Shown here one piece after another: positions 10,051 through 19,855 of a stretch of DNA of 64,000 nt. Made by a program: the position numbers and the translations under genes. Under the pieces are notes generated by a model. It was not told where the DNA came from. It did not search any database and saw only the letters and a program-made list of their open reading frames with translations. Location: positions 1 to 64,000 of the forward strand of contig CANQRV010000004.1 in assembly GCA_947626355.1 (NCBI GenBank), in the 5' to 3' direction. The DNA comes from an uncultured Muribaculaceae bacterium (GTDB lineage: Bacteria > Bacteroidota > Bacteroidia > Bacteroidales > Muribaculaceae). Within the stretch, counting starts at the first letter, position 1, and every line of letters begins with the position of its first letter.

Positions 10051-10531
10051 TATCGTTCTGTTTTAGTGATTTGACGATGTTTTCGAGACGGTTGTATCTC
10101 TTGATTATGCCGAGCGAATCAGCATGGGACTTGTCAGGTATACGGATCATGGAGTCGAGTTCCTGACGGATGGTCTGACCCTGTGCAGCCAGTTCCATGA
10201 CCGTCTTGCGGTGGGCGTCCTTATTGGCCTGAATGGTGCGGAAACCATTGAATATCGGTTCGACATTGGCGATTCTCGCAAGTTCCGGATTGTTCATTTC
10301 AGCCCTTGCTCCGGTGAAGGCGATGTCGGCCACCAGTACCGTCAGCAATGCGCCGACCACATATCCGAATGTCTTTTTCGGATGCTTGGTGGCCCATGAG
10401 TTGGCAAGTCTTATCCGGGCTGCAAGTCTGTATCTGGAGCCGATGGCTCCCATTCGCGGTCTCAGCCAACCGAAGACAGCCTGATGAGTTTTCAATCGGC
10501 TGTTCCTTATCGTTCTTTTCAGTGATTTCAT
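10043..10531 (-). CDS. TraL-like conjugative transposon protein
   Basis: Position between traK and traM, overlaps traM start by 8 nt; TM segment FGYVVGALLTVLVADIAFTG. Confidence 0.55.
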   Translation of the reverse strand: MKSLKRTIRNSRLKTHQAVFGWLRPRMGAIGSRYRLAARIRLANSWATKHPKKTFGYVVGALLTVLVADIAFTGARAEMNNPELARIANVEPIFNGFRTIQANKDAHRKTVMELAAQGQTIRQELDSMIRIPDKSHADSLGIIKRYNRLENIVKSLKQNDND

Positions 10532-10541
10532 GTCGATCAGT

Positions 10542-11138
10542 TTAATAGTCTAAATCCTTGTTTTCAATGGTGCGCCATCCGGTTATCATCAGACCGTGGG
10601 GATTGTTTTCGGTGCGAGGCACAGTTTCGATATAGCCACTTGTCACCATCGAGCGTTTCAAGTCGCGGGTGCGTCGCTTGATCAACTGGGTGCCGTAGTA
10701 GGTGAACTTGCGCTCATGCTCGTCGAAGTTGATGGAGTCGCAGATGATCGTGCACACTGCCGATGACGATATGATGTCGGAATAGAATCCGTTCTCATCC
10801 ATGGCCTGCTTCTGTTTGAGAGCCGTTCCGTCAGCCATATACATAGCCTTTCCGACAGTCCACTTGATATAGTCGTTGTCTGGAGGGAGGTTGAAAAAGT
10901 ACTGATGGAACAGTTGGATATGCGCGCGAGCTTCCATTGTGAAGTTCGCTTCGAGCTGGGCCCGCTGCGCGAGAAAAGGGATGTCGCCGTCAAGGACATA
11001 TATCTGCTGGCGCTCCTCGGTGACGAGTGCGATGCAACGCCAAAGTGTGAAGCCGCATATCAGGACGCAGCCCCCGACAGCGGCAACCACCGTGAGCAGT
11101 GCCAGTCGTGTCTTCTGTGCTAATGATTGTATGAGCAT
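10542..11138 (-). CDS. traK: Conjugative transposon protein TraK (VirB8-like)
   Basis: 198 aa, N-terminal TM, ITGWRTIENKDL and position. Confidence 0.8.
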   Translation of the reverse strand: MLIQSLAQKTRLALLTVVAAVGGCVLICGFTLWRCIALVTEERQQIYVLDGDIPFLAQRAQLEANFTMEARAHIQLFHQYFFNLPPDNDYIKWTVGKAMYMADGTALKQKQAMDENGFYSDIISSSAVCTIICDSINFDEHERKFTYYGTQLIKRRTRDLKRSMVTSGYIETVPRTENNPHGLMITGWRTIENKDLDY

Positions 11139-11150
11139 AGTCTGAGGTTG

Positions 11151-12326
11151 TTATTGTTCCGGATTACCGAAATTCTTATGTTTTAGATTGTTTTCACCGA
11201 TAGCTCCGAGTGTTCCTGCAACGCTGCCTGCACCACCTGCCACCATCGAGGTGGCTGTGACTGCGGCAGACCCGGCTGTCATAGCGGCACCCATCGCGAA
11301 TGCGCCTGACGAACCTGCGACACCGCTGCTAACACCTCCGGGGATGAGCCATGAAGCGACTTCCGGAACATAGCGTATTATATATGCGCCGACTAGCATA
11401 CCCATAGCGTACATACAGTTGGAGCCTATGCCCTGAAGGCCCAATGCCCCGATCTGCGACCATGAGTTGACCGAGCCGTTGAGCAGATGCTCGTAGGCGA
11501 TCATATCCTGCTGGAGATTGTAGAGGAGAATGAAGTCGATGTAGTACAGGCACATATATGTGATGAACCCCCATAGGGTCAAAGAGAGATACTTCGACAT
11601 CCACTGGCTCCATGCGGAGTTCCAAGGCGGAGCGAGCGACATGGCGAACATTATCGGACAGAATATAGCCATGATAGCGAGAAATATCCTCTGTGCCACC
11701 AATATACCGTAGTACGACATCTGGAAAATCAGTTCACCGACAAATCTGATCACGTCGTTAATCCACTCGCTGACCTTGGTCTCTGCGGCGACTGCGGCAC
11801 GCTGGGCATAGTTGTTGATGGTATTGCCGAGATTCTCCACATTGTAGATGAGCTTGTCCCACCAGTTGGCATCCTCGCCAATGGCGGCCACCTGCTGCGC
11901 CGTGGCGATGGAGTCCTGCACGGCACGTAGCCTTTCGAGATACTGACCCTGCTTCTGCGCCACCTTCAACTCGAAAGCCGCCACCTCCTTGTTCTTGGAC
12001 TTCGCCATAGCCTTTGTTGTAGCCTCCAGCCCCTTGCCCGGGGTCTGCAACGCGGAACAGATATATGAAGAGCATGAAATGCATATAGAGATACCGACAA
12101 TGCGAAGCAGCTTCATCACGTCCATGCCACGTCTGCCGAGCATCATCATCCAACACTCGTATGAGCCGACACAAAGTGCCAGCAACAGTCCGATAATCCG
12201 TGCGAGGCTCACGGCATCGCCGAGAACCGCCACATTCGGGAACGTCTCCATAGCGACAAGAAGTTTGTCGAGGCTGTCATCGATGGAGGGAAGCCCCATG
12301 GTACAAAGAATAGAAAGTAAAGTCAT
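11151..12326 (-). CDS. traJ: Conjugative transposon protein TraJ (VirB6-like)
   Basis: Multi-pass membrane protein, WWDKLIYNVENLGNTINNYAQRAAVAAETKVSEWINDVIRFVGELIFQMSYYGILVAQRIFLAIMAIFCPIMFAMSL. Confidence 0.85.
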   Translation of the reverse strand: MTLLSILCTMGLPSIDDSLDKLLVAMETFPNVAVLGDAVSLARIIGLLLALCVGSYECWMMMLGRRGMDVMKLLRIVGISICISCSSYICSALQTPGKGLEATTKAMAKSKNKEVAAFELKVAQKQGQYLERLRAVQDSIATAQQVAAIGEDANWWDKLIYNVENLGNTINNYAQRAAVAAETKVSEWINDVIRFVGELIFQMSYYGILVAQRIFLAIMAIFCPIMFAMSLAPPWNSAWSQWMSKYLSLTLWGFITYMCLYYIDFILLYNLQQDMIAYEHLLNGSVNSWSQIGALGLQGIGSNCMYAMGMLVGAYIIRYVPEVASWLIPGGVSSGVAGSSGAFAMGAAMTAGSAAVTATSMVAGGAGSVAGTLGAIGENNLKHKNFGNPEQ

Positions 12327-12345
12327 ATATATCCTGATAATAAGT

Positions 12346-13032
12346 TTAATAATGTGTGGCGGCTACGGCGCAAAGGTGTGCGGTACGGTTTACCAGCTCC
12401 TCCATCTTTGTCTTGGCATTCTCGTAAGCCTGACGGCGTTTGGCGTTTTCAAGCTCGTAGCCCGGGCCGGTCTTATGGATATAAGCGATGTCTGCGCACA
12501 GCACTTCATTCAGCCGGGAAATCTCGTTCACCTGATACTCCAGTGCACCGTTGCTTTTGTTCATGCAGTAGAGAAGCCCATCGGTGATGCAGTCCTGCAT
12601 ACGGTTGAACTCATCCTTGTAGGAAACGTATGTGACATCGACGATACGGTCGGCCTCTCTCGCAAGTTCCTCCTTGTAAAGTTCCTCGATCTGGGCACGT
12701 TCCTTCTCGACCTGACTGACCTTCTGCCGCTGTGTCTCTTCGGCGGTTATGCGCACAGGCATGATGCGCTTGACATTTGATTTCTCCTCCTTGAAGCGGA
12801 CACGGTAGCCGGACTTGAACCCCGCCCATTTCCAGTACATTTCAGCACCCGAATAATTCTTGTGCAGAAAGTAGTAGTACCAGTCGGGGGCGAAATCCCA
12901 CGGGCCGTTCTCCATCGACTTCCATTGCTTGAACTTCTGGTCATCATGCACGACCCTTTGGGCTGAAAGAGCTTGAGGCATCCCCATGAGGGCTGTACAA
13001 AACATAATTGCGATAATTGTCTTAGTTCCCAT
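12346..13032 (-). CDS. Putative conjugal transfer protein, secreted (unnamed)
   Basis: 228 aa with signal peptide, embedded between traJ and traG in the operon. Confidence 0.55.
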   Translation of the reverse strand: MGTKTIIAIMFCTALMGMPQALSAQRVVHDDQKFKQWKSMENGPWDFAPDWYYYFLHKNYSGAEMYWKWAGFKSGYRVRFKEEKSNVKRIMPVRITAEETQRQKVSQVEKERAQIEELYKEELAREADRIVDVTYVSYKDEFNRMQDCITDGLLYCMNKSNGALEYQVNEISRLNEVLCADIAYIHKTGPGYELENAKRRQAYENAKTKMEELVNRTAHLCAVAATHY

Positions 13033-13726
13033 ATCCTTTGTTCCAGTTGTTGATTACGATGTTTACGATTTCATCCTTAACCTCCGAGGTAAGGATTTCC
13101 CAGATGTAGTCAGGCTTCCAACCGCATTCGGTCACGAGATAGCAGTAGAGATTGGCGTTGTCGATGATGTACCGGGCGCGGTCGATGGATGTTTTGAGAG
13201 TCATCACGAGGTCGAGTTTCTCGTCCATCGAGGCCTTCATCAGATTGATTCCGGAGGCCGCCACCGCCGCATAGAGGTTGTAGCAGTGCTTGACCTCGCG
13301 TGATATGGCGACGTTTGCCTCGGTATAATACCATGCCACGAACGGTTTTTTGCTGACATATTTGAAAGTATTGGAGGTGAACGAACTGTACTCGTTGACA
13401 AGCTGATATAGCGACGAAGCGGTGGCGGATATTGCTCCGGCCAGCACAACGTAAGAATAGGCGTTGTTGAGCTTAGTGTCGAGCGTAGTCCGGACATCGT
13501 TGAACTTCCTCGCGCCCTTGGTCACAATCGACTGCTCGCCGAAACTGGTTGCGACACGAGTAAGTGCAGCGTCCTCGTCCTTCTTCACGCACTTGTGAAG
13601 TGCCATCAGAGCCTCGAATGTAGGCAGGTCTCGCGGCCAGTCAAACGCTGACGCGCTAAAGGGCAATGATACAGCGAGAAATACCGGCATTATTTTCCTA
13701 AATACCTGTCCCATCAGAATCCCCAT
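13022..13726 (-). CDS. Putative conjugal transfer protein (unnamed)
   Basis: 234 aa with signal peptide, overlapping flanking tra genes. Confidence 0.55.
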   Translation of the reverse strand: MGILMGQVFRKIMPVFLAVSLPFSASAFDWPRDLPTFEALMALHKCVKKDEDAALTRVATSFGEQSIVTKGARKFNDVRTTLDTKLNNAYSYVVLAGAISATASSLYQLVNEYSSFTSNTFKYVSKKPFVAWYYTEANVAISREVKHCYNLYAAVAASGINLMKASMDEKLDLVMTLKTSIDRARYIIDNANLYCYLVTECGWKPDYIWEILTSEVKDEIVNIVINNWNKGYGN

Positions 13727-14508
13727 TTGAACTGATTGATAATGTCAATTTTGTCATAGTCAATCTGGAGCTTGTCGATTTTATGCAGTCCGTTCCAGTC
13801 ATTAACAAGGCCGTTGACCTGATTTGTCATCACCACGATGTTCGCCCAGCCCTCCGGATCAATGGCAAAGAACAGGTCGTTCATGGTGGCATACTGTGCC
13901 ATAGCCATCATACCCTGAACCTTGTAGCGGATATTCATCAGGTCGGAGTAGATGCGGTTTGCGAGAGTAAGACGCTCGTATCGGTCAAGGAGATTGCAGC
14001 CGTCGCTCTTTGTCTCGGCGGTAGCCTGACCTTTCAGCGGATTCCTGACCTTGGCGTTGTTGACGATATTCACGAAGTCAGCTACAAGCTGCTGGGTCTC
14101 GGTGACGATGTTGCCGAGTTCGTTAAGGCACAGCAACTTGTTTGTGAACTTGGCGCCATTGACCACCTTGATGAGTTCGGGCACGTCAAGGATTATGTCG
14201 AGGGCGCAGCGTCCTATCTCGACATAATATTTGCTCTCAGTGCCGAAGCCGGATACATTCTCCATTGTCAGCTTGTACATCTCCTTGATGGTAGCCATAC
14301 TTATGGTGTATTGTTCCAGCTTCTTCTGCTTCGAGGCGATGGTGTCGAGACATTTGTTGTGTTCGTCCTCGATTGCCTTCTGCGAGGCCATGTTGATGTC
14401 GACCTGCTCGATTGTCTTCGGGTCAATGACAATCTTCCACTGGGCATATCCACTCTCAGCCATGAGAGTGACTGCAATGATTGGGATTATATATCTTAAT
14501 CCTACCAT
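13714..14508 (-). CDS. Putative conjugal transfer protein, VirB5-like periplasmic candidate
   Basis: 264 aa, signal peptide, helical; overlaps traG stop; operon position. Confidence 0.55.
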   Translation of the reverse strand: MVGLRYIIPIIAVTLMAESGYAQWKIVIDPKTIEQVDINMASQKAIEDEHNKCLDTIASKQKKLEQYTISMATIKEMYKLTMENVSGFGTESKYYVEIGRCALDIILDVPELIKVVNGAKFTNKLLCLNELGNIVTETQQLVADFVNIVNNAKVRNPLKGQATAETKSDGCNLLDRYERLTLANRIYSDLMNIRYKVQGMMAMAQYATMNDLFFAIDPEGWANIVVMTNQVNGLVNDWNGLHKIDKLQIDYDKIDIINQFKWGF

Positions 14509-17330
14509 AATGACATTACTTTCTGACGGTTGTTGACTTGTCTCGCGAAATCGAGATATTTGCTGATTCCGGCTTTCTTGCGGTCAATCTCTATGTGGGT
14601 GATTGCATCCTGCATTGTGCCGTAGTGACGGAGATATATTTTCAACGCCTCCTTCTCGGCCCGTTCGGTTGTGTATGCCCAGTAACATTCCGGCGGTTCC
14701 TCGACACCGTACACATCCGAGTGCTGACCCCGGCATATCCATACCTCCTTGAAGTAATTGCGGTTGTCATGGTTGTTCAGGGCGTTGATTGTGAAGATCT
14801 GCTGACGCTGAATCGGGGTAAGACCGAGAATTGCGGCGATGTCCTCATACCTGTCCTTGAACTTTGTCTGGTCGAGAAGTATCTTCACGTCCGAGTTGTT
14901 GATGATTGCCTCCTTGACAATCGGGGAGTCAATCACGTCGTTAAGTTCTTGAGTGACAACACCTGCAATGCCGTGAAACTTGCGGACCGTCTTGTAAAGA
15001 TACTTTATATACTCTGCCATGGTGGGCGAGGCAATCGCTTTCCATGCCTCCTCGATTATCAAGGCTTTGCGGCCTTTCTTGATACGCATTTTCTGTAGGA
15101 ACACGTCCATGATGATCAGCACGACGATAGGGAAAAGAACCGGATCATCCTTAATCTTGTCAATCTCGAAAACGATAAACCTCTCGTCAAAGAGATTCAC
15201 ATCGAGGTCTGAATTTAGCGTCATTTCCAGTTCGCCGCCACGGTAGAACTGTTTGAGAATGGCTGCGAAATCCCGGATGTCGAACTTGATTTTCTCCAGA
15301 GAGGTAATCTGCGGTATGCGTTCAAGGGCGAACTCGTAATAGCTGTTGAATGACAGCTCCTTGACCTTAAGACGGCGTTTCTGCTCCTCCATGTGGTCAA
15401 TCTGCTTGTCAATCTTTACCAGCATTGAGGTCTCGTATAGCTCTTTCTTGTACAGCTCGATTTTAGCAGCCGCCTTCTCCTTTTCCGAATCAGTCGCCGC
15501 CTTGTCCAGCACGACCGCTTGGAAGGCACGGCATTGGCGTATCAGCCTTAACCTCCGCTCCTCTGAGGGGAGCATGAGAGCCTTCGTTTCCTCTTTCGCA
15601 GGCGGCTGCTGTATCTGTTCGTCGATACCCTCCATTTCATGGGCATACTTCTCGTATTCGTCATCCATCTTGGCTGCGACAAGTAATTTCTGACGCAGAC
15701 CGTCACGCTCAATGTCGGTAAACTTCTCGAACGGATGAAAGTAGGCATCGTAATATTCCACGATAGTCTGGTTCACAAGCATATCCTCGATTTTGGAGGG
15801 TAGCTCGTTGCCTTTGAAAATCAGGAATATCAAGGATTTGAGGAAGTTCTTCTTCTCACCGAAGTTCAAATCGTATTCCTCTCTTGTCACCTTGAAGGGA
15901 TTCATGGATATAGGCTTCTCCTTGGAGTAGCTGATATAGGTACCACCGAAATAGCCGCAGATACCCTCGTATGAGTCTCCGGTATCTACCATAACCACGT
16001 CAGTATTCTGTTCTAGCAACTGACGCACAACGCTGTTCATGTGGAACGACTTGCCGCTTCCGCTTGGACCGATGCAGAAGAAATTGGCGTTGTCGGTCAT
16101 CTTGACCTTGCCTTCCTTGCCGGTTATGTCTATGCAGACCGGAAGCCCCTGGCGGTCGGTGTAGTATGTGGTCAGCGGTGTCGTCTCCGACCCTTTGAGG
16201 TGTTCCTTGAAAAAGAAGCAAAGGGCGGCGTCCGAGAGAGTGAGGAAGAGGTCATAGTCCGGATTGAACGAATAGGCGTTTCCGGGGAATGAATCCACAA
16301 ACAACTCCAACTGGTTGTAAGCGGTGCGCGAGGGCATTATGCCGCACTCATAGAGCTTGGTCTCCAGATAGGACGTGACGGGAGTCACCTTGTCTGCCGG
16401 ACAGCTCACAAGGATATTGAAGTTGGTATTTACCAGCATGGAGGTATCGACGGCGAGTCTGTTTAAGACTTCCTCGATGTCTGCTTTCGCAATCTTGTTG
16501 CTCGGGTCGGGCATGGAGCCGTGACGCTTCGCTTTCGCCTGAAGTTTCCGGAGAAGTTTTCTCTGATTGGGTATCTGAACCACCTGATTGAATACCACGC
16601 AATCTGTATGTGGCACGGAAGTAAGGAACGACAATAAATCGGTAGCAATGCCGTATCCGTTGATACCAATCTTGGTATAAGGCTGTATGACAGATGGGAG
16701 GTTGATTTCGTCGATGTCAACGAGTGGGTATGAGCGGATTACACGCTCACCGGTTTTCAGGTATTCGTCCGAAGCCTTGAAGTTGGTCATCGAGAACGGG
16801 CCGTGACGAAACTGGAACGCCATGAAGCGGTGGCAGTATTCGCTGACCTCGGCTTTGGTCAGCTTCTTATGTCTGATTCCCTTTTCCGTGAGAATGTCGC
16901 TTACCTTGGAGACCTTTGCATGGAAGTCGAGCCATTTCTTCGGGTCGTACTGCACGAACTGACCTCGCTGTGCTTCCTGCGTTATAATAAGATATGTGGT
17001 GATTTCCGTAAACTCTCTTCCCTCGAAGTATTTGAAATAGCTGCGTGTCAGGAACTCTGCATCTTCCGGCACATCGTGTCGGTAAGCCTGCTTGCACAGA
17101 ATGTCCTGCTTCTGGAGGGCGTACCCCTCGCCGAGAGTCTGAACAATATTCGACAGCACATCCTGAAAGAGCATGTACTGCTCGGCATCGGTGCAGAGCT
17201 GCTGCACCGGGTTGGTCATGGAGAATATGACAGACGGCTCGCCCTTTGCGGAGAACAAAACCACGTTGCCGTCAGTTTCCTCCAACTGGGCGTACAAGCC
17301 ATCGAATATGCGTTTCTTTGTCTTAGCCAT
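14502..17330 (-). CDS. traG: Conjugation system ATPase TraG (VirB4-like)
   Basis: 942 aa, Walker A CIGPSGSGKSFHMNSVVRQLL, Walker B KALIIEEAWKAI, GVVTQELNDV. Confidence 0.95.
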   Translation of the reverse strand: MAKTKKRIFDGLYAQLEETDGNVVLFSAKGEPSVIFSMTNPVQQLCTDAEQYMLFQDVLSNIVQTLGEGYALQKQDILCKQAYRHDVPEDAEFLTRSYFKYFEGREFTEITTYLIITQEAQRGQFVQYDPKKWLDFHAKVSKVSDILTEKGIRHKKLTKAEVSEYCHRFMAFQFRHGPFSMTNFKASDEYLKTGERVIRSYPLVDIDEINLPSVIQPYTKIGINGYGIATDLLSFLTSVPHTDCVVFNQVVQIPNQRKLLRKLQAKAKRHGSMPDPSNKIAKADIEEVLNRLAVDTSMLVNTNFNILVSCPADKVTPVTSYLETKLYECGIMPSRTAYNQLELFVDSFPGNAYSFNPDYDLFLTLSDAALCFFFKEHLKGSETTPLTTYYTDRQGLPVCIDITGKEGKVKMTDNANFFCIGPSGSGKSFHMNSVVRQLLEQNTDVVMVDTGDSYEGICGYFGGTYISYSKEKPISMNPFKVTREEYDLNFGEKKNFLKSLIFLIFKGNELPSKIEDMLVNQTIVEYYDAYFHPFEKFTDIERDGLRQKLLVAAKMDDEYEKYAHEMEGIDEQIQQPPAKEETKALMLPSEERRLRLIRQCRAFQAVVLDKAATDSEKEKAAAKIELYKKELYETSMLVKIDKQIDHMEEQKRRLKVKELSFNSYYEFALERIPQITSLEKIKFDIRDFAAILKQFYRGGELEMTLNSDLDVNLFDERFIVFEIDKIKDDPVLFPIVVLIIMDVFLQKMRIKKGRKALIIEEAWKAIASPTMAEYIKYLYKTVRKFHGIAGVVTQELNDVIDSPIVKEAIINNSDVKILLDQTKFKDRYEDIAAILGLTPIQRQQIFTINALNNHDNRNYFKEVWICRGQHSDVYGVEEPPECYWAYTTERAEKEALKIYLRHYGTMQDAITHIEIDRKKAGISKYLDFARQVNNRQKVMSLW

Positions 17331-17335
17331 CTGTG

Positions 17336-17623
17336 TTATCGTTTGAAAATGTTTTTGTAGATGAAAATTCCGTTGTCACGGTGCTTGTTGTGCAGACCAC
17401 CGCGCTGCTTGATGAAGATGGTCGCTATGCCGACCGCCGCCATAATGAGCATGGCGATGAATCCGGCAAGCTTGCCCAGGACTATCGAGAATACAATGAA
17501 CCCGACGAATGATATACCGATCGCGGCAGCGGCCAGCATAAGGAAACGTCCTCGGATTCCCATAAACTCCAGTGGTTTCTGTAACCCTTTGAAAACAGGG
17601 TAGCCATTGAGATTCATCGCCAT
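17336..17623 (-). CDS. traF: Conjugative transposon protein TraF (DUF4133)
   Basis: 95 aa NGYPVFKGLQKPLEFMGIRGRFL... VirB3-like, adjacent to traG/traE. Confidence 0.85.
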   Translation of the reverse strand: MAMNLNGYPVFKGLQKPLEFMGIRGRFLMLAAAAIGISFVGFIVFSIVLGKLAGFIAMLIMAAVGIATIFIKQRGGLHNKHRDNGIFIYKNIFKR

Positions 17624-17649
17624 GTCAAATGTGCGTCTTGTTGTTGTAA

Positions 17650-18042
17650 TTATTTGAAGAACAGAGGAAGAGCCTCGCTCAGAGCGATAAAGGCGATACA
17701 GCCGCCGATGGTGAGCATGATGGTCTTCTTGACGTCCTGATCACCGTTCTGCATCTTGAAGTAGACATTAAACGCACCTACGAGTACGATGACGGCGGCG
17801 ATGGCCTTCATGAGGTTGGAGACAGGGGTCTGGTAGGAGCTTACCTCCTGGGTGGCCTTGGTGAAACCTGCGGCGCCTTTGCTGGCGGCCATCATGTCGC
17901 CGGCGGCAAGAGTGAGGGCGCCGAGTGCGAGTACACCCTTGCGGGCGAAGCCTGAGTTCTTGAAACGTGCGGCTGCCCGGAGGCAGCGGTTCTTGATTTT
18001 CTGCATATTGAGGTTGCTTGTTGTTTGGTCATTACTGGGCAT
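17650..18042 (-). CDS. traE: Conjugative transposon protein TraE (DUF4134)
   Basis: LMKAIAAVIVLVGAFNVYFKMQNGDQDVKKTIMLTIGGCIAFIALSEALPLFFK, VirB2-like. Confidence 0.9.
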   Translation of the reverse strand: MPSNDQTTSNLNMQKIKNRCLRAAARFKNSGFARKGVLALGALTLAAGDMMAASKGAAGFTKATQEVSSYQTPVSNLMKAIAAVIVLVGAFNVYFKMQNGDQDVKKTIMLTIGGCIAFIALSEALPLFFK

Positions 18043-18121
18043 TCAAGGCAACGTAGTTCAATAAAGGCAGCGGTGTTCGATAAAGGCAACGTGAGAAGAG
18101 AGTTGAGAAATGAGGCTCTGT

Positions 18122-18769
18122 TCAAGCGGACTCACATTTGTATGCGAAATTCATCAGGTCGGTGTTGCCACCGTTGGCCTGTGCTTCGGCCATAGCCACG
18201 AGGTTTTCGGCAGGAATGCCGTTGGTCATTACCGGCTCGCGGAGGAGTCTCTTCTTTGGAGTTACTTGCTTTGGCTCATCATCCTTCTGATTCCCGGGAT
18301 TGGAGTCCCGGTTCACTTCGGACTCTTCGTGCTCCTTGCGGTGTTCAGCAAGTACTTCATCAGGGATTTTGTAAGACTCCGGGTCGAAAGGATCACCCAT
18401 AGGCTCCGGTGCCACGGCAGCTTTTGTTTCGGCTTCCTGCGATTCGTCATTGCCTGCTTTCGCCGGCCGGGCAGGTTCCGACGGTTTTGCTTCAGGAGGT
18501 TCCGGTGATTTTGAATCGGCTTCATTCGTCTTTTCATCGGATTTTGCTTCATCAGAAGCAGTGGATGCCTGTTTTTTTGGTTCGTCACGTCTTATGCGGA
18601 TAGGCTGGAAAGTTGCGGCTTCGTCAGAAATATCTATGTCTTCCTCGGTGTCCTTGTCTTTCTGTGCCTCCTTTTCCTGTTTTGCCTTGTACAGGTCCAT
18701 GGCAATCATCGCTGCATAGTACAGAATGAGCAGTACGAGCAGCAGGGGGAATATGTCTCCGAATTTCAT
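18122..18769 (-). CDS. Membrane-anchored acidic/charged protein (ICE tra region)
   Basis: N-terminal TM MKFGDIFPLLLVLLILYYAAMIAMDL followed by charged linker. Confidence 0.6.
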   Translation of the reverse strand: MKFGDIFPLLLVLLILYYAAMIAMDLYKAKQEKEAQKDKDTEEDIDISDEAATFQPIRIRRDEPKKQASTASDEAKSDEKTNEADSKSPEPPEAKPSEPARPAKAGNDESQEAETKAAVAPEPMGDPFDPESYKIPDEVLAEHRKEHEESEVNRDSNPGNQKDDEPKQVTPKKRLLREPVMTNGIPAENLVAMAEAQANGGNTDLMNFAYKCESA

Positions 18770-18779
18770 GTTGTTGCAG

Positions 18780-19364
18780 TTATATGGCGGTTGCTAATTG
18801 TTCTTCACCGTATGGCCACGGCGCGAAGCGCAGACCATGCTGTGAGGCTTTAAGTTCTTTTTTCTCGTCTCTTTTGTCCTCAGACTTGAAATATAGAATG
18901 TTGGCGGCACGCTCTACGATATAGCCGGCAGCTTTCAGTTCGGAGCGGAGACGTATCTTGGTACGGTTGGTCACTACCTTGATTCGTGTCACCGGGTCGA
19001 AGCCGAAGATTACACGGCGTTTCTCCCTCTTTACCATGTCATGACGGACACGAGAGCGGATGCCTCTGTTCTCCTGCCGTGTGCGCCTCAATCCGAGCTT
19101 CCCCGCGATTCTTGCGACAGTGGTCTTTGTCGCCCCGATCATATTCCCGATTTCGGCATAGGAATGAGTGTCGAAGTTGTTGCGCACTATGGCGGCCTTA
19201 TCGAGCCATTCCACATTCATGCCCTTGACAAGTCCGTATTTACGTGCCTTACCCTTGATGGTCGTAGGGCTGAAACCGATTATTTCGGCTGTTCTCTCTA
19301 TTGTCTCTACCGGATAAAGCTCCCTGAGCAGTCCGGTGTGGTAGTCCGTCCATTCCTTTTTCAT
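18780..19364 (-). CDS. SANT/Myb-like HTH DNA-binding protein
   Basis: WTDYHTGLLRELYPVETIERTAEIIGFSPTTIKGKARKYGL repeated with LDKAAIVRNNFDTHSYAEIGNMIGATKTTVARIAGKLGL. Confidence 0.6.
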   Translation of the reverse strand: MKKEWTDYHTGLLRELYPVETIERTAEIIGFSPTTIKGKARKYGLVKGMNVEWLDKAAIVRNNFDTHSYAEIGNMIGATKTTVARIAGKLGLRRTRQENRGIRSRVRHDMVKREKRRVIFGFDPVTRIKVVTNRTKIRLRSELKAAGYIVERAANILYFKSEDKRDEKKELKASQHGLRFAPWPYGEEQLATAI

Positions 19365-19375
19365 ATCAACTTGTA

Positions 19376-19855
19376 TTATCTGTTCTCAAAAAAGCTTCTC
19401 CTCTCACGGCGCAACTGGAGCAGCCGCTCCCTGTTGCGCTGGAAGAATCCGCGCATCACGGCGCTCACGATGTCGGGACGGCTGGAGCCGTTGATGTCGA
19501 GTTCATCGAGGGCATCGGCTATGTCGCTGTCAAGACGGCATGTGTATCGTTTCTCACGATACCCACGGGGGTCGTAGCTCCGGAGATTTCCCATGAAGGA
19601 TTCCCATTCATCGGTAACCGGTTCTTTTTCCCCGGCATTCACAGGTTCTGCGGAGTATGTCGGGACTTCGGGAGCCATCGGGGTTCCGGAGTTGTTCTCA
19701 ACAGTCTCCATAACCTCAGTCACCTTTTCTTCTTTGATGGCCGGCGTGGGTTCCGCCTTAACCTCAGGCGCGGGATTGTCGGTTTTGGGCCTTACCACCG
19801 TCTTGCGTGTAAAGCCGGGAGCGGCGGCCGTTGTAGTGTTATTCTGGTTCTCCAT
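19376..19855 (-). CDS. DUF3408-type conjugative transposon protein
   Basis: Low-complexity N-term then YTCRLDSDIADALDELDINGSSRPDIVSAVMRGFFQRNRERLLQL; start at internal MENQNN. Confidence 0.7.
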   Translation of the reverse strand: MENQNNTTTAAAPGFTRKTVVRPKTDNPAPEVKAEPTPAIKEEKVTEVMETVENNSGTPMAPEVPTYSAEPVNAGEKEPVTDEWESFMGNLRSYDPRGYREKRYTCRLDSDIADALDELDINGSSRPDIVSAVMRGFFQRNRERLLQLRRERRSFFENR

